18,388 nucleotides of DNA from the NCBI GenBank assembly GCA_964625275.1, contig CAZVBH010000044.1, positions 1-18,388 of the forward strand, in the 5' to 3' direction. The notes below the pieces were generated by a model. The model was not told where the DNA came from. It saw only the letters and a program-made list of their open reading frames with translations, and ran no database searches. The position numbers were made by a program, and so were the translations under genes. Each line of letters starts with the position of its first letter. Positions within the stretch are counted from its first letter, which is position 1. This stretch comes from UBA3775 sp964625275 (lineage in GTDB: Bacteria > Bacillota > Clostridia > Lachnospirales > Lachnospiraceae). Shown here in pieces: positions 1 to 5,856 of the stretch.

Positions 1-72
1 TCTACGGTAGGGTTCTCCTCTTGTAAAGTTCCCACTTCTACGGTAGGGTTCTCCTCTTTTTACAGAGATTAG
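1..72 (-). ncRNA. Partial ToxI-like antitoxin RNA repeats of a second type III TA locus
   Basis: Two tandem copies of a 36-nt unit are present, 1-36 and 37 to about 62 (partial), each starting TCTACGGTAGGGTTCTCCTC. They are followed by a small inverted repeat (AGAGATT/AATCTCC) and, further right, a minus-strand promoter closely matching the one before the complete ToxI at 3771-3873. By this parallel they are ToxI antitoxin RNA repeats, read on the minus strand, with the partner toxN gene lying beyond the left edge. The repeat sequence differs from the 34-nt unit of the other locus, so the two antitoxins should be specific to different toxins. The toxin is not seen; the call rests on the shared layout. 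Confidence 0.6.
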
Positions 73-111
73 AATCTCCATACTGATGAACTTATATTTA
101 TCATCAACCAA

Positions 112-140
112 ATTTAAACACAATTTCTATTATTTGTCAA
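112..140 (-). promoter_or_regulatory. Promoter of left-edge ToxI locus
   Basis: On the minus strand a perfect -35 TTGACA (140-135) is followed after 17 nt by TTAAAT (117-112). The -35 and the 17-nt spacer are nearly identical to the promoter at 3921-3949. Confidence 0.6.
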
Positions 141-158
141 CTTTCAGTTCATTAAAAC

Positions 159-178
159 GAGCTGCAGTAAAGCAGCTC
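159..178 (-). terminator. Hairpin terminator after iscB
   Basis: GAGCTGC and GCAGCTC form a 7-bp stem with a 6-nt loop, followed on the minus strand by GTTTTAAT. It lies about 50 bp after the iscB stop. A near-identical hairpin follows the GH59 gene at 10563-10586, suggesting a favoured terminator type in this genome. Confidence 0.55.
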
Positions 179-195
179 CTTTAATTCTTATTTGT

Positions 196-212
196 TAGTT
201 CAAATAGAACTA
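196..212. repeat. 3'-end palindrome copy 1 (TAGTTC..GAACTA)
   Basis: TAGTTCAAATAGAACTA lies just after the iscB stop. The same palindrome follows four other genes or gene fragments here (3067, 4047, 4427, 8443). It may be a weak terminator, an operator or a recombination joint. Confidence 0.6.
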
Positions 213-225
213 AGTTTAAAATCAC

Positions 226-1527
226 TTATACAGTGGTTGTGAAGTACATCCAGTTTGCGTTATGACATACTAATTTTAGCTTACTTATTGATATTACACC
301 TTGAGTTTTCTTTTCCGGAATAGGCAGCCTTCCGTTTTTATCATTTACATATGCACTTGATTGCGTAAATCCGGTTACATATCCATATTTATTTCTATAT
401 TGAACTTTATCACCTTTATATATACCTTTTACATTTAGTATATTAGCACTACGTCTTGTCTGATTTGGATTATGTCCTTTATATGGCTGCATTTGATGCA
501 ACTTTCGGCTTTTCTTTCTAATCTGCTTTACATAAAACAGATCATTAGGATTTTCTTTAATGTCTTCAATACCACTTATTGCTATAGCATCATTGTAATG
601 CGTTTTTTCAAGTTTTAACTCTGTACGTTTAGATCTAGTTACTGATCCATAAGTCATATAAGCAGCCGGATATCTGTTTCTTATTCTGCTGCTGATTATA
701 TTCATAAAAGGTGGTTCCTTATATGTATTTATTTTGAATTCATTTTGACACCAACCGTAAAGGATTCCACCTGGCTTATGATTCTTATCGGTATGACAAG
801 AGTTACAAATAGTAATTAAGTTATCAGCTCTGTCCGTTCCACCCATGCTTTTATACAAGATATGGTGAGTCCTTAAAATACTGTCCTTAGACTTTCCTTC
901 ACAAACCTGGCATGTATAATTATCTCTTGCAAACACAAAATATCGTACATCCCAAAAGCCTTTAGTCTGTCCGTTCTGATAACCGACACCTTCAATATCT
1001 GGATCCATCATCTTCTGTACATCAAACTTAGCTATTTCTATGTGAAGAATAGGATTAGGTACAAGCTCAGCTAATAAATCTATCCATTTGAAATTAGAAT
1101 TAAGCTTTGCCTGCGTTGTCGGTGGCAGCCAACCATCCGGCTTTTTTCTATTACGAAAACGAGGTGCCCTGTAACGTGTTTTTCTATTACGTCTACTTCG
1201 CCTCATCATTTTTCTTGTTCCAACACATGTCATAAAAGCATTATTACCGTTTGCATCTTTCTGAGATTCTCCATATTCTCTTAATTCGACTTCCCCTTTG
1301 AAAAGAACTTTATCATTACTGGTTACTGCTAGTCCAATATGTTTAAAACCAGTATCAATTCCAATATGGCAAGGCTGCAGTGATTCACCGGTTGCATATT
1401 TTAATTTGATGGTAAATGGATTGTATTTATATATCTTGGCTTTACCTTCCTTTAATAATAATCTTGCCTTTCTCTGTGTACATGGCATCAAAGGTTTATT
1501 TCTTTGGCTTACTACAAATACTCGCAT
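226..1527 (-). CDS. iscB: IscB RNA-guided DNA endonuclease (CRISPR-associated)
   Basis: IscB is the HNH/RuvC nuclease family ancestral to Cas9; it binds an omega-RNA and cuts DNA matched by the guide. The 433-aa protein shows every landmark in order: the PLMP domain (NKPLMPC, residues 10-16), RuvC-I (IGIDTG, Asp58), an arginine-rich bridge helix (about 105-128), RuvC-II (LHIEIAKF, Glu164), an HNH domain with CxxC zinc pairs (206-209, 241-244) and the catalytic HH at 221-222, RuvC-III (HYNDAIA, His310/Asp313), and a C-terminal domain (about 365-420) where IscBs contact the target-adjacent motif. No key residue is missing. AAAGGAG lies 8 nt before the ATG. Upstream on the same strand are a structured RNA region and a CRISPR array. 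No TnpA transposase or Cas1/Cas2 is visible. Family identity is very secure; actual use of the array is inference. Confidence 0.95.
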   Translation of the reverse strand: MRVFVVSQRNKPLMPCTQRKARLLLKEGKAKIYKYNPFTIKLKYATGESLQPCHIGIDTGFKHIGLAVTSNDKVLFKGEVELREYGESQKDANGNNAFMTCVGTRKMMRRSRRNRKTRYRAPRFRNRKKPDGWLPPTTQAKLNSNFKWIDLLAELVPNPILHIEIAKFDVQKMMDPDIEGVGYQNGQTKGFWDVRYFVFARDNYTCQVCEGKSKDSILRTHHILYKSMGGTDRADNLITICNSCHTDKNHKPGGILYGWCQNEFKINTYKEPPFMNIISSRIRNRYPAAYMTYGSVTRSKRTELKLEKTHYNDAIAISGIEDIKENPNDLFYVKQIRKKSRKLHQMQPYKGHNPNQTRRSANILNVKGIYKGDKVQYRNKYGYVTGFTQSSAYVNDKNGRLPIPEKKTQGVISISKLKLVCHNANWMYFTTTV

Positions 1528-1862
1528 CCAAAAAGCTCCTTTCTAAAAAGTAAAAGGGTACTGTAACATACCCTTTAATGTTTTTATGGCTACTCTCAAG
1601 TGCCATACCTAACTACAGAATCATCTGTAGTTAGTTGTCATGCCATAAGGCATTTTCCCTTCGCCAATGTTAAAAATGCTTGCCGATATCGGACACTCCA
1701 GGCTGACTGCTTCCAATCTGAGATTCGTGAAGCTTTTACAGCGACTGCACAGGTGCTACGGACTAGGGAACCATCCGTAGGTGTGATAACATAATTAACG
1801 TAGTCAGTTAAGACTTAGGCTAGAATGAGGTACACACATTTTTGTAGGTGTTCACATTTGAG
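1528..1862 (-). ncRNA. Putative IscB omega-RNA scaffold with anti-repeat
   Basis: This 335-nt gene-free stretch lies where IscB omega-RNAs (HEARO RNAs) lie, directly upstream of iscB on the same strand. Read on the minus strand it begins with an anti-repeat (1851-1833) that can pair with the adjacent CRISPR repeat. It then shows a 7-bp hairpin CTACGGA/TCCGTAG (1780-1756), a stacked hairpin GCTTC..AATCT..AGATT..GAAGC (1733-1709), GCATTTT/AAAATGC (1679-1650) enclosing a GC-rich loop, ATGCC/GGCAT (1651-1640), and a perfect 11-bp stem CTAACTACAGA/TCTGTAGTTAG (1634-1609). Such dense stems fit a folded guide scaffold. The exact 5' and 3' ends are not visible. A type II tracrRNA for a Cas9 elsewhere is the main alternative. 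Confidence 0.75.
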
Positions 1863-2539
1863 GTTTTACACCCATTCAAAAATGCATGGTTCTCAAACCA
1901 TCCTTTCTGTATCGAATTATACACGCAAGTTTTACACCCATTCAAAAATGCATGGTTCTCAAACTTCAGGTGAAAGATTGTTCCACCATTTTTGTTTTAC
2001 ACCCATTCAAAAATGCATGGTTCTCAAACTCGACTTTCAAGTATATCACTTATATATTGTTTTACACCCATTCAAAAATGCATGGTTCTCAAACTAGACT
2101 TCAATGTGTTTACTATAAGCTCTAGTTTTACACCCATTCAAAAATGCATGGTTCTCAAACCTGCCAACTGTATAAGTAGGTAAATTCACAGTTTTACACC
2201 CATTCAAAAATGCATGGTTCTCAAACTCATATCTGTGTTTAATTTATTCTTAATGTGTTTTACACCCATTCAAAAATGCATGGTTCTCAAACGTCATGCC
2301 AAGCTTTAAAGAGGCTTCTTTAGTTTTACACCCATTCAAAAATGCATGGTTCTCAAACTGTGCTCGTGTCGGTGCTCGTGCTCGTGCTGTTTTACACCCA
2401 TTCAAAAATGCATGGTTCTCAAACTTTCATCTGTCACGATTTCCAGGTCAGAATGTTTTACACCCATTCAAAAATGCATGGTTTTCAAACGACGTTTCTT
2501 CAACTATAATGCTCATTATTGAATGCATGGTTCTCAAGC
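1863..2539 (-). CRISPR. CRISPR array, 10 full 36-nt repeats plus one truncated
   Basis: Full repeats start at 1863, 1929, 1994, 2059, 2125, 2191, 2257, 2323, 2389 and 2455. On the plus strand each begins GTTTTACACCCATTC and ends GGTTCTCAAAC. Nine spacers of 29-30 nt separate them and all differ. The last full repeat (2455) has one C-to-T change. After a tenth 30-nt segment only the final 19 nt of a repeat remain (2521-2539). The 36/30 geometry and GTTT...AAAC ends resemble type II arrays. Minus-strand reading is favoured by the flanking genes and by G-U pairing with the anti-repeat at 1833-1851. However, the decayed repeat at 2455-2539 would normally mark the trailer end, which argues for the opposite leader. 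No cas gene lies in the window. Confidence 0.96.
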
Positions 2540-2679
2540 CTTAGAGCTTTTCTTATGTCAGAAGTAAGTTGTATTGCTTCATCTTCTGTTAGCAATCTTC
2601 CATAAGCATTTTTAAACCGCTCTCTTGCCTCATTCATTGTATCAACGATAGATTTTGTAGGCTTATAAGTAGTTTCCAT
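2500..2679 (-). CDS. Small protein whose 3' end is fused to the CRISPR array
   Basis: This is a 59-aa protein starting at the ATG at 2679, which has GGAGGTG 6 nt upstream; a GTG three codons earlier overlaps that site. It is predicted mostly helical, with a core resembling MNEARERFKNAYGRLLTEDEA. It resembles the 74-aa protein at 16069-16293 (F..A.G..LTE.DAI.LT...R), so both belong to an unnamed small family, possibly antitoxin-like. Its last residues (RLENHAF...) are read from the truncated CRISPR repeat, whereas the gene fragment at 7155-7207 keeps what looks like the original end, RKALREEGK-stop. The gene has therefore lost its native C-terminus to the array, and its stop codon lies inside the last spacer. 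Function unknown. Confidence 0.6.
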   Translation of the reverse strand: METTYKPTKSIVDTMNEARERFKNAYGRLLTEDEAIQLTSDIRKALRLENHAFNNEHYS

Positions 2680-2711
2680 ACTAAACACCTCCGTTGTAAT
2701 CGTCTTATGAT

Positions 2712-2732
2712 CTATATAACTTCGTTATATAG
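2712..2732. repeat. Perfect 9-bp inverted repeat in 5' UTR
   Basis: CTATATAAC-TTC-GTTATATAG lies between the promoter at 2812-2840 and the start of the 59-aa gene. Its position suits an autoregulatory operator or an RNA hairpin. Confidence 0.45.
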
Positions 2733-2811
2733 ACTTCTAAAATAAAATATACTTACTTTGTAGATACTAAAGCCTCCACACTTATAAATTTATACTCATC
2801 TCGTCAGTTAT

Positions 2812-2840
2812 ATTACAACATAATTTTAAATAGTTGTCAA
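2812..2840 (-). promoter_or_regulatory. Promoter for small gene / possible array read-through
   Basis: TTGACA (2840-2835), 17 nt, TGTAAT (2817-2812) on the minus strand. It shares the AAATTATGTT block before the -10 with the ToxI promoters and the promoter at 10457. Between it and the array lies only the 59-aa gene, so transcripts could continue into the array, omega-RNA and iscB. Confidence 0.6.
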
Positions 2841-2920
2841 GATGTTTCACCCTTCAAGAAGAAACATAAAATGCTGTCAAGCGTTTTTGAAAAAGAACTG
2901 CAGTTACGCAATTCCATCAA

Positions 2921-3058
2921 AGCGGATATTCGCAATCCGCTTCGCTACTTGCTCATAGCCTCAAAGCCACTTCGTGGCCCATCAGTAGGAGTCCAGCCTC
3001 CTACTGATGCTGAAAAGTCCCCGCTTAAGAAGCGGGACTTTTCAGATAAGGTTAAATT
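2921..3058 (-). repeat. Palindrome-rich dispersed element (copy 1)
   Basis: Four hairpins stand in a row: AGCGGAT/ATCCGCT (2921-2941), GCCAC/GTGGC (2966-2978), a perfect 12-bp stem CATCAGTAGGAG/CTCCTACTGATG (2980-3009), and a 15-16 bp stem around AAGTCCCCGCTT (3010-3045). Read on the minus strand it starts TTTAACCTTATCTGA and ends CTTTGAT. A shortened copy in inverted orientation occurs at 10383-10453 and its left end recurs at 17746. This looks like a small non-autonomous palindromic element, perhaps derived from an IS200/IS605-type end; no transposase is present. With the promoter at 2812 it explains most of the gap 2680-3089. Confidence 0.55.
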
Positions 3059-3066
3059 CTTAATTT

Positions 3067-3083
3067 TAGTTCAATTTATACTA
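3067..3083. repeat. 3'-end palindrome copy 5 (degenerate)
   Basis: TAGTTCAATTTATACTA lies 6 nt after the toxN stop and matches the palindrome following other genes of the island, with a mutated right arm. Confidence 0.5.
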
Positions 3084-3089
3084 ATCTTA

Positions 3090-3716
3090 TTATTCCAAAT
3101 CATCTTCTTCAACTTCGTTACTATTTGAAGTATCTGTTAAACCATGTTCTAGCTTAAGCTCATTAACATGATTTGGCTGTTTATTGTATTTACTAGAATA
3201 TCTACTCAATACATCTTCAAGCTTTTTAAAGTTACAGCACCTGCTAGTAAGGTTTCTTAATTTTTCCGGCTGTTCGGTTACAATATTATATAATCGGTTT
3301 GCCTTATTAATAATACTTTCTTTGTTTTGATTACACCAATTAAGTTGATCTTTCAAAAGTTCCTTATAAGCTCTATCTTTGAAAGTGTCTTTTGGATATA
3401 CATTAACATCGATTGGTTTAATTACATACTTATCAACCGGTATCATATTATTGAAATTAATTGCACCAATCAATTTACCATTTTTATCAAACATTTTAGA
3501 AAAGTCTTTATCATTTTTCATTTGCTGATGTTTTAACTTTGGAGATGTAAGTGGTATGCAATATAGTTTACTATCACATATAACTACTATTCCTACAAAA
3601 GGTCTGTTTTCTTTTTTTATTTGTGGAGATACAGAAACAACTTTATCATCTACCTTTGCTAAGTTTCTAATATATTTCATATCTATGTGATATATATGTA
3701 ATTTAGAGACTTTCAA
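3090..3716 (-). CDS. toxN: Type III toxin-antitoxin ToxN/AbiQ-family endoribonuclease
   Basis: ToxN/AbiQ toxins are RNases held inactive in a complex with their repeated ToxI RNA and often abort phage infection. The protein shows family hallmarks: an N-terminal KLHIYHIDMKYIRNLAKVDD stretch, RPFVGIVV (38-45), PLTSPKLKHQQMKN (about 55-68, the active-site loop region) and GAINFNNMIPV (84-94), then a helical C-terminal half ending in an acidic tail. The start is most likely the TTG at 3716: AGAGGTG lies 6 nt before it and the family N-terminus aligns there. Extension upstream would translate the terminator and ToxI repeats. Length is 208 aa, slightly above ToxN (about 170) and AbiQ (about 184). 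ToxI repeats and a terminator lie directly upstream in the usual order. The toxin type is secure; anti-phage activity is inferred. Confidence 0.92.
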   Translation of the reverse strand: MKVSKLHIYHIDMKYIRNLAKVDDKVVSVSPQIKKENRPFVGIVVICDSKLYCIPLTSPKLKHQQMKNDKDFSKMFDKNGKLIGAINFNNMIPVDKYVIKPIDVNVYPKDTFKDRAYKELLKDQLNWCNQNKESIINKANRLYNIVTEQPEKLRNLTSRCCNFKKLEDVLSRYSSKYNKQPNHVNELKLEHGLTDTSNSNEVEEDDLE

Positions 3717-3735
3717 TATATACACCTCTTTGCGT

Positions 3736-3761
3736 AAAAAGGCTGCATAAAATGCAGCCTT
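3736..3761 (-). terminator. Terminator between ToxI and toxN
   Basis: AAGGCTGCA/TGCAGCCTT forms a 9-bp stem with a TAAAA-type loop, followed on the minus strand by a T run. In known ToxIN loci such a leaky terminator sets the excess of ToxI RNA over toxN mRNA. Confidence 0.85.
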
Positions 3762-3770
3762 GTAATCAGA

Positions 3771-3873
3771 ACTTCCACTCCCAGTAGGACTCACTGCTTT
3801 TACAACTTCCACTCTCAGTAGGACTCACTGCTTTTACAACTTCCACTCTCAGTAGGACTCACTGCTCTTTACA
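3771..3873 (-). ncRNA. toxI: ToxI antitoxin RNA, three 34-nt repeats
   Basis: Three direct repeats of 34 nt (3771-3804, 3805-3838, 3839-3872) start ACTTCCACTC and contain CAGTAGGACTCACTGC. They differ at only one or two bases. They lie between a strong minus-strand promoter and a terminator just before toxN, as in ToxIN, where the toxin cuts the precursor into single repeat units that bind and inhibit it. A GGAGGT/ACCTCT hairpin (3874-3889) precedes the first unit in transcript order. Confidence 0.88.
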
Positions 3874-3920
3874 GAGGTAAAAACCTCCATACAGATAAGA
3901 ACATGCTTATCATTAACTAT

Positions 3921-3949
3921 ATTAGAACATAATTTCTATTATTTGTCAA
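3921..3949 (-). promoter_or_regulatory. toxIN promoter
   Basis: TTGACA (3949-3944), 17 nt, TCTAAT (3926-3921) on the minus strand, about 48 bp before the first ToxI repeat. Nearly the same as the left-edge promoter 112-140. Confidence 0.75.
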
Positions 3950-3980
3950 TATAAGTTTCCTTTAAGGGAACTTCAGTACG

Positions 3981-4028
3981 TTAAATGAGCTGCGATAATG
4001 CAAGCCTATTATTTGTAAACACATTCAT
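3981..4028 (-). pseudogene. N-terminal relic of the second ATPase
   Basis: ATG AAT GTG TTT ACA AAT AAT AGG CTT gives MNVFTNNRL, identical to the start of the ATPase at 8424, and then breaks into ALSQLI-stop. The ribosome site and the palindrome before it are also shared (4002-4063 against 8398-8459). A full gene once stood here. The break runs into a broken terminator-like GAGCTGC sequence next to the toxIN promoter. Confidence 0.7.
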
Positions 4029-4046
4029 AATACGATCTCCTATTTT

Positions 4047-4063
4047 TAGTTCAAATTGAACTA
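4047..4063. repeat. 3'-end palindrome copy 2
   Basis: TAGTTCAAATTGAACTA, extended by T and A runs on either side, contains the stop codon of the gene at 4061-4411 and precedes AGGAG and the ATG of the ATPase relic. Confidence 0.65.
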
Positions 4064-4411
4064 AAAATAAATTTCACCACTTAACACATATCTGCAAGGG
4101 CAACTAATTGTAAGCCTTTCACCTCTCAAAGTCAACGTAACCTTCGGATGTTGATGGCACTTCGGACAAGTCACTATAACATGTCCGTACCTCTGCTGTT
4201 CCAATTGTGCTTGTCTCGCTAACATAATTGATTCTTCATCCCACTTTAAAGCAATATCTAAATCACTTTTAGCCCTGCAATCATTTCTGATTGAACTTCC
4301 AAAAATAACCACCTGGCTAACATGCTCGTAAGACTTAATTTCATTAACGATATCATTAACAATCTGTCGCTTGATAGGATTGATTTTATGCAAATTTTGT
4401 ACTGTACCCAT
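4061..4411 (-). CDS. Chimeric MNT-type nucleotidyltransferase / zinc-ribbon-like protein
   Basis: The 116-aa protein starts with a minimal nucleotidyltransferase core: VVIFGSSIRNDCRAKSDLDIAL (about 34-55) holds the GS motif and the SDxD metal-binding pair of MNT/KNTase-like enzymes, which transfer nucleotides and often act as antitoxins. After about residue 60 the family's third acidic strand is not seen. Instead come a glutamine-rich stretch and TCPKCHQ...ISCPCRY, two cysteine pairs as in a zinc ribbon. The gene appears to join an NTase head to an unrelated tail. It is last in the operon 7105-4061, 29 nt after the ATPase, with GAGAGG before the ATG. Palindromes at both ends carry the stop codons of this gene and of the one before it. 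Catalytic activity is doubtful. Confidence 0.65.
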   Translation of the reverse strand: MGTVQNLHKINPIKRQIVNDIVNEIKSYEHVSQVVIFGSSIRNDCRAKSDLDIALKWDEESIMLARQAQLEQQRYGHVIVTCPKCHQHPKVTLTLRGERLTISCPCRYVLSGEIYF

Positions 4412-4426
4412 ATTAACCTCTCTTTG

Positions 4427-4443
4427 TAGTTCAATTTGAGCTA
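4427..4443. repeat. 3'-end palindrome copy 3
   Basis: TAGTTCAATTTGAGCTA contains the TAG stop (4441-4443) of the 469-aa ATPase and precedes the ribosome site of the nucleotidyltransferase gene. Confidence 0.6.
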
Positions 4444-5850
4444 AATTTCCGGTTCATCTTCTTCAACAACCAAAACATCATTTCTATCATCATTACCTAC
4501 GATCATTCTGACATTATTTTCAAATTCAAAATAATCATCTAAGATATTTCCAATCGGTGTAAATATAACAGTTCCTACATCATATTCTTTTACTGTTGGA
4601 TTCCCATTATATACTACATATCTTCCTTCAATTTCTATGCCATTAAGTTCATGATTTTCAAGATAACCGGATAACAATGTGGCATTAGCTTTTAATGAGG
4701 CTTCTCTTTTATACTTACATTCAAAGAAATATGCATATTCTTCTTCTAGGTCCATAATTATAAGCTCCAGTTCCTTGTTTTCCGGATTGTTCTGCTCACT
4801 TCCATTATTGTAAAAATATATTTTATGTTCAGATAACATATTTGTATATAGCTGAACAGCAACCGAAGCCTCAAATACATGACCTAAAATAGCATTTTCA
4901 ATAGTATCTATTCCATATGCCATCTTAATAAGCTGGCATGTTAAAGACGGATTTGTTATATAATATTGTTCTCTGAGATTACTATTCTCATTAAAATTAG
5001 GAATACGAACAATTATTCCCACCTGCTCAAACAAATCAGCAACTCTTGCAACTTCATAGCTTTGTGGTAAATAGGTTGTATTTACTCCCATCTGCTCTAA
5101 GAAATTTTCAAGTGTGACATGATTCTTTCTCAGTGTTGGTACTGATGAAAGATTGGAAGGACAAATAGCTTTGTACAGTACACAATAAGTAAGTGTTCTT
5201 GCCTTTTCCTCACTCATATCCTTTTTTAAATAACCGGAAAGATTTTTAACAATTGCTGTTTCAATATAATCTTTAGTGGTATCAAAATTTCTTAATATAT
5301 AATTTTCAAACAAGCCACCGGTTGTTAGATAAGCCTCACAAGTCGCCTTACTATGCTTCTTATTGTTTAGCCTTAAATATTCTTCATAGGTAAACATTGT
5401 TGTATGAACTGTATCTACTCTGTGACATAAGGCTCCATAATTTAAAAGTTCTAAGGTTATTGATTCCGTTGCAGTAAGAACTATCCTTTTGCCATTTTGA
5501 ACAGCTGTAAGTAAATAGTAGTCAAGATTTTCTCTATCCTTTATCCAGCTGTACTCATCAATAACAATATACTTCTTATCCGTAGATTTGAGGTAATAAA
5601 TATAATCTTCACCTCTCTCTACCTCGTCTTTCTGTGTCAAAATATAAGCTATATCTAAATCTGATGCAGCTTGTAAAATACCGGTTGTTTTTCCGGTACC
5701 TCGAAGTCCTGCAACTGCAAGTATCTTCTCGGTACAGCCATTAAGATAATTTCCAACAATAGAAGTAAAATTTCTTTTATTCCAATTTGGATTTATTTTT
5801 AAAATGTCAGTTTCATATTTTTTAAGTTTTAAGCCTTCATAAACCTGCAC
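4441..5850 (-). CDS. P-loop ATPase with C-terminal PD-(D/E)XK-like domain (AAA_14/DUF4143 type)
   Basis: The 469-aa protein has a Walker A motif AGLRGTGKTT (47-56), a Walker B KYIVIDE (93-99) and a sensor-like VLTATES. These mark the AAA_14-DUF4143 group of bacterial ATPases, many of which end in a nuclease-like fold. The C-terminal part (about 325-469) contains GHVFEASVAVQLY and ELELIIMD...FFECKYK, fitting a PD-(D/E)XK nuclease core with ExK. The start is a GTG at 5850; the stop of the upstream kinase overlaps its AAGGAG ribosome site, so the two are translationally linked. Nucleotides 4427-4961 recur almost unchanged at 8443-8977. Substrate and role are unknown; a defence or toxin-antitoxin accessory function is inferred only from neighbours. 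Confidence 0.8.
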   Translation of the reverse strand: MQVYEGLKLKKYETDILKINPNWNKRNFTSIVGNYLNGCTEKILAVAGLRGTGKTTGILQAASDLDIAYILTQKDEVERGEDYIYYLKSTDKKYIVIDEYSWIKDRENLDYYLLTAVQNGKRIVLTATESITLELLNYGALCHRVDTVHTTMFTYEEYLRLNNKKHSKATCEAYLTTGGLFENYILRNFDTTKDYIETAIVKNLSGYLKKDMSEEKARTLTYCVLYKAICPSNLSSVPTLRKNHVTLENFLEQMGVNTTYLPQSYEVARVADLFEQVGIIVRIPNFNENSNLREQYYITNPSLTCQLIKMAYGIDTIENAILGHVFEASVAVQLYTNMLSEHKIYFYNNGSEQNNPENKELELIIMDLEEEYAYFFECKYKREASLKANATLLSGYLENHELNGIEIEGRYVVYNGNPTVKEYDVGTVIFTPIGNILDDYFEFENNVRMIVGNDDRNDVLVVEEDEPEI

Positions 5851-5856
5851 CTTAAA

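Noticed and set aside
1600..1794. Plus-strand 64-aa frame in the gap before iscB
   Set aside because: It overlaps the dense hairpins of the omega-RNA region and has no ribosome site or recognisable protein pattern.
1863..2539. Array as a simple minisatellite or ToxI-type repeat
   Set aside because: Spacers of constant 29-30 nt are all different, unlike tandem repeats or ToxI units, which are contiguous.
1825..2544. Several plus-strand frames with repeated HPFKNAWFSN or HSKMHGSQT peptides
   Set aside because: They are translations of the CRISPR repeats in different frames, with no ribosome sites.
2871..3128. Plus-strand 85-aa frame, perhaps the end of a TnpB gene
   Set aside because: The sequence is dominated by perfect hairpins, lacks TnpB motifs such as the zinc finger or RuvC, and its palindromes explain the open frame.
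3717..3812. Longer toxN start with extra N-terminal residues
   Set aside because: It would translate the ToxI repeats and terminator; the TTG at 3716 has the ribosome site and fits the family start.
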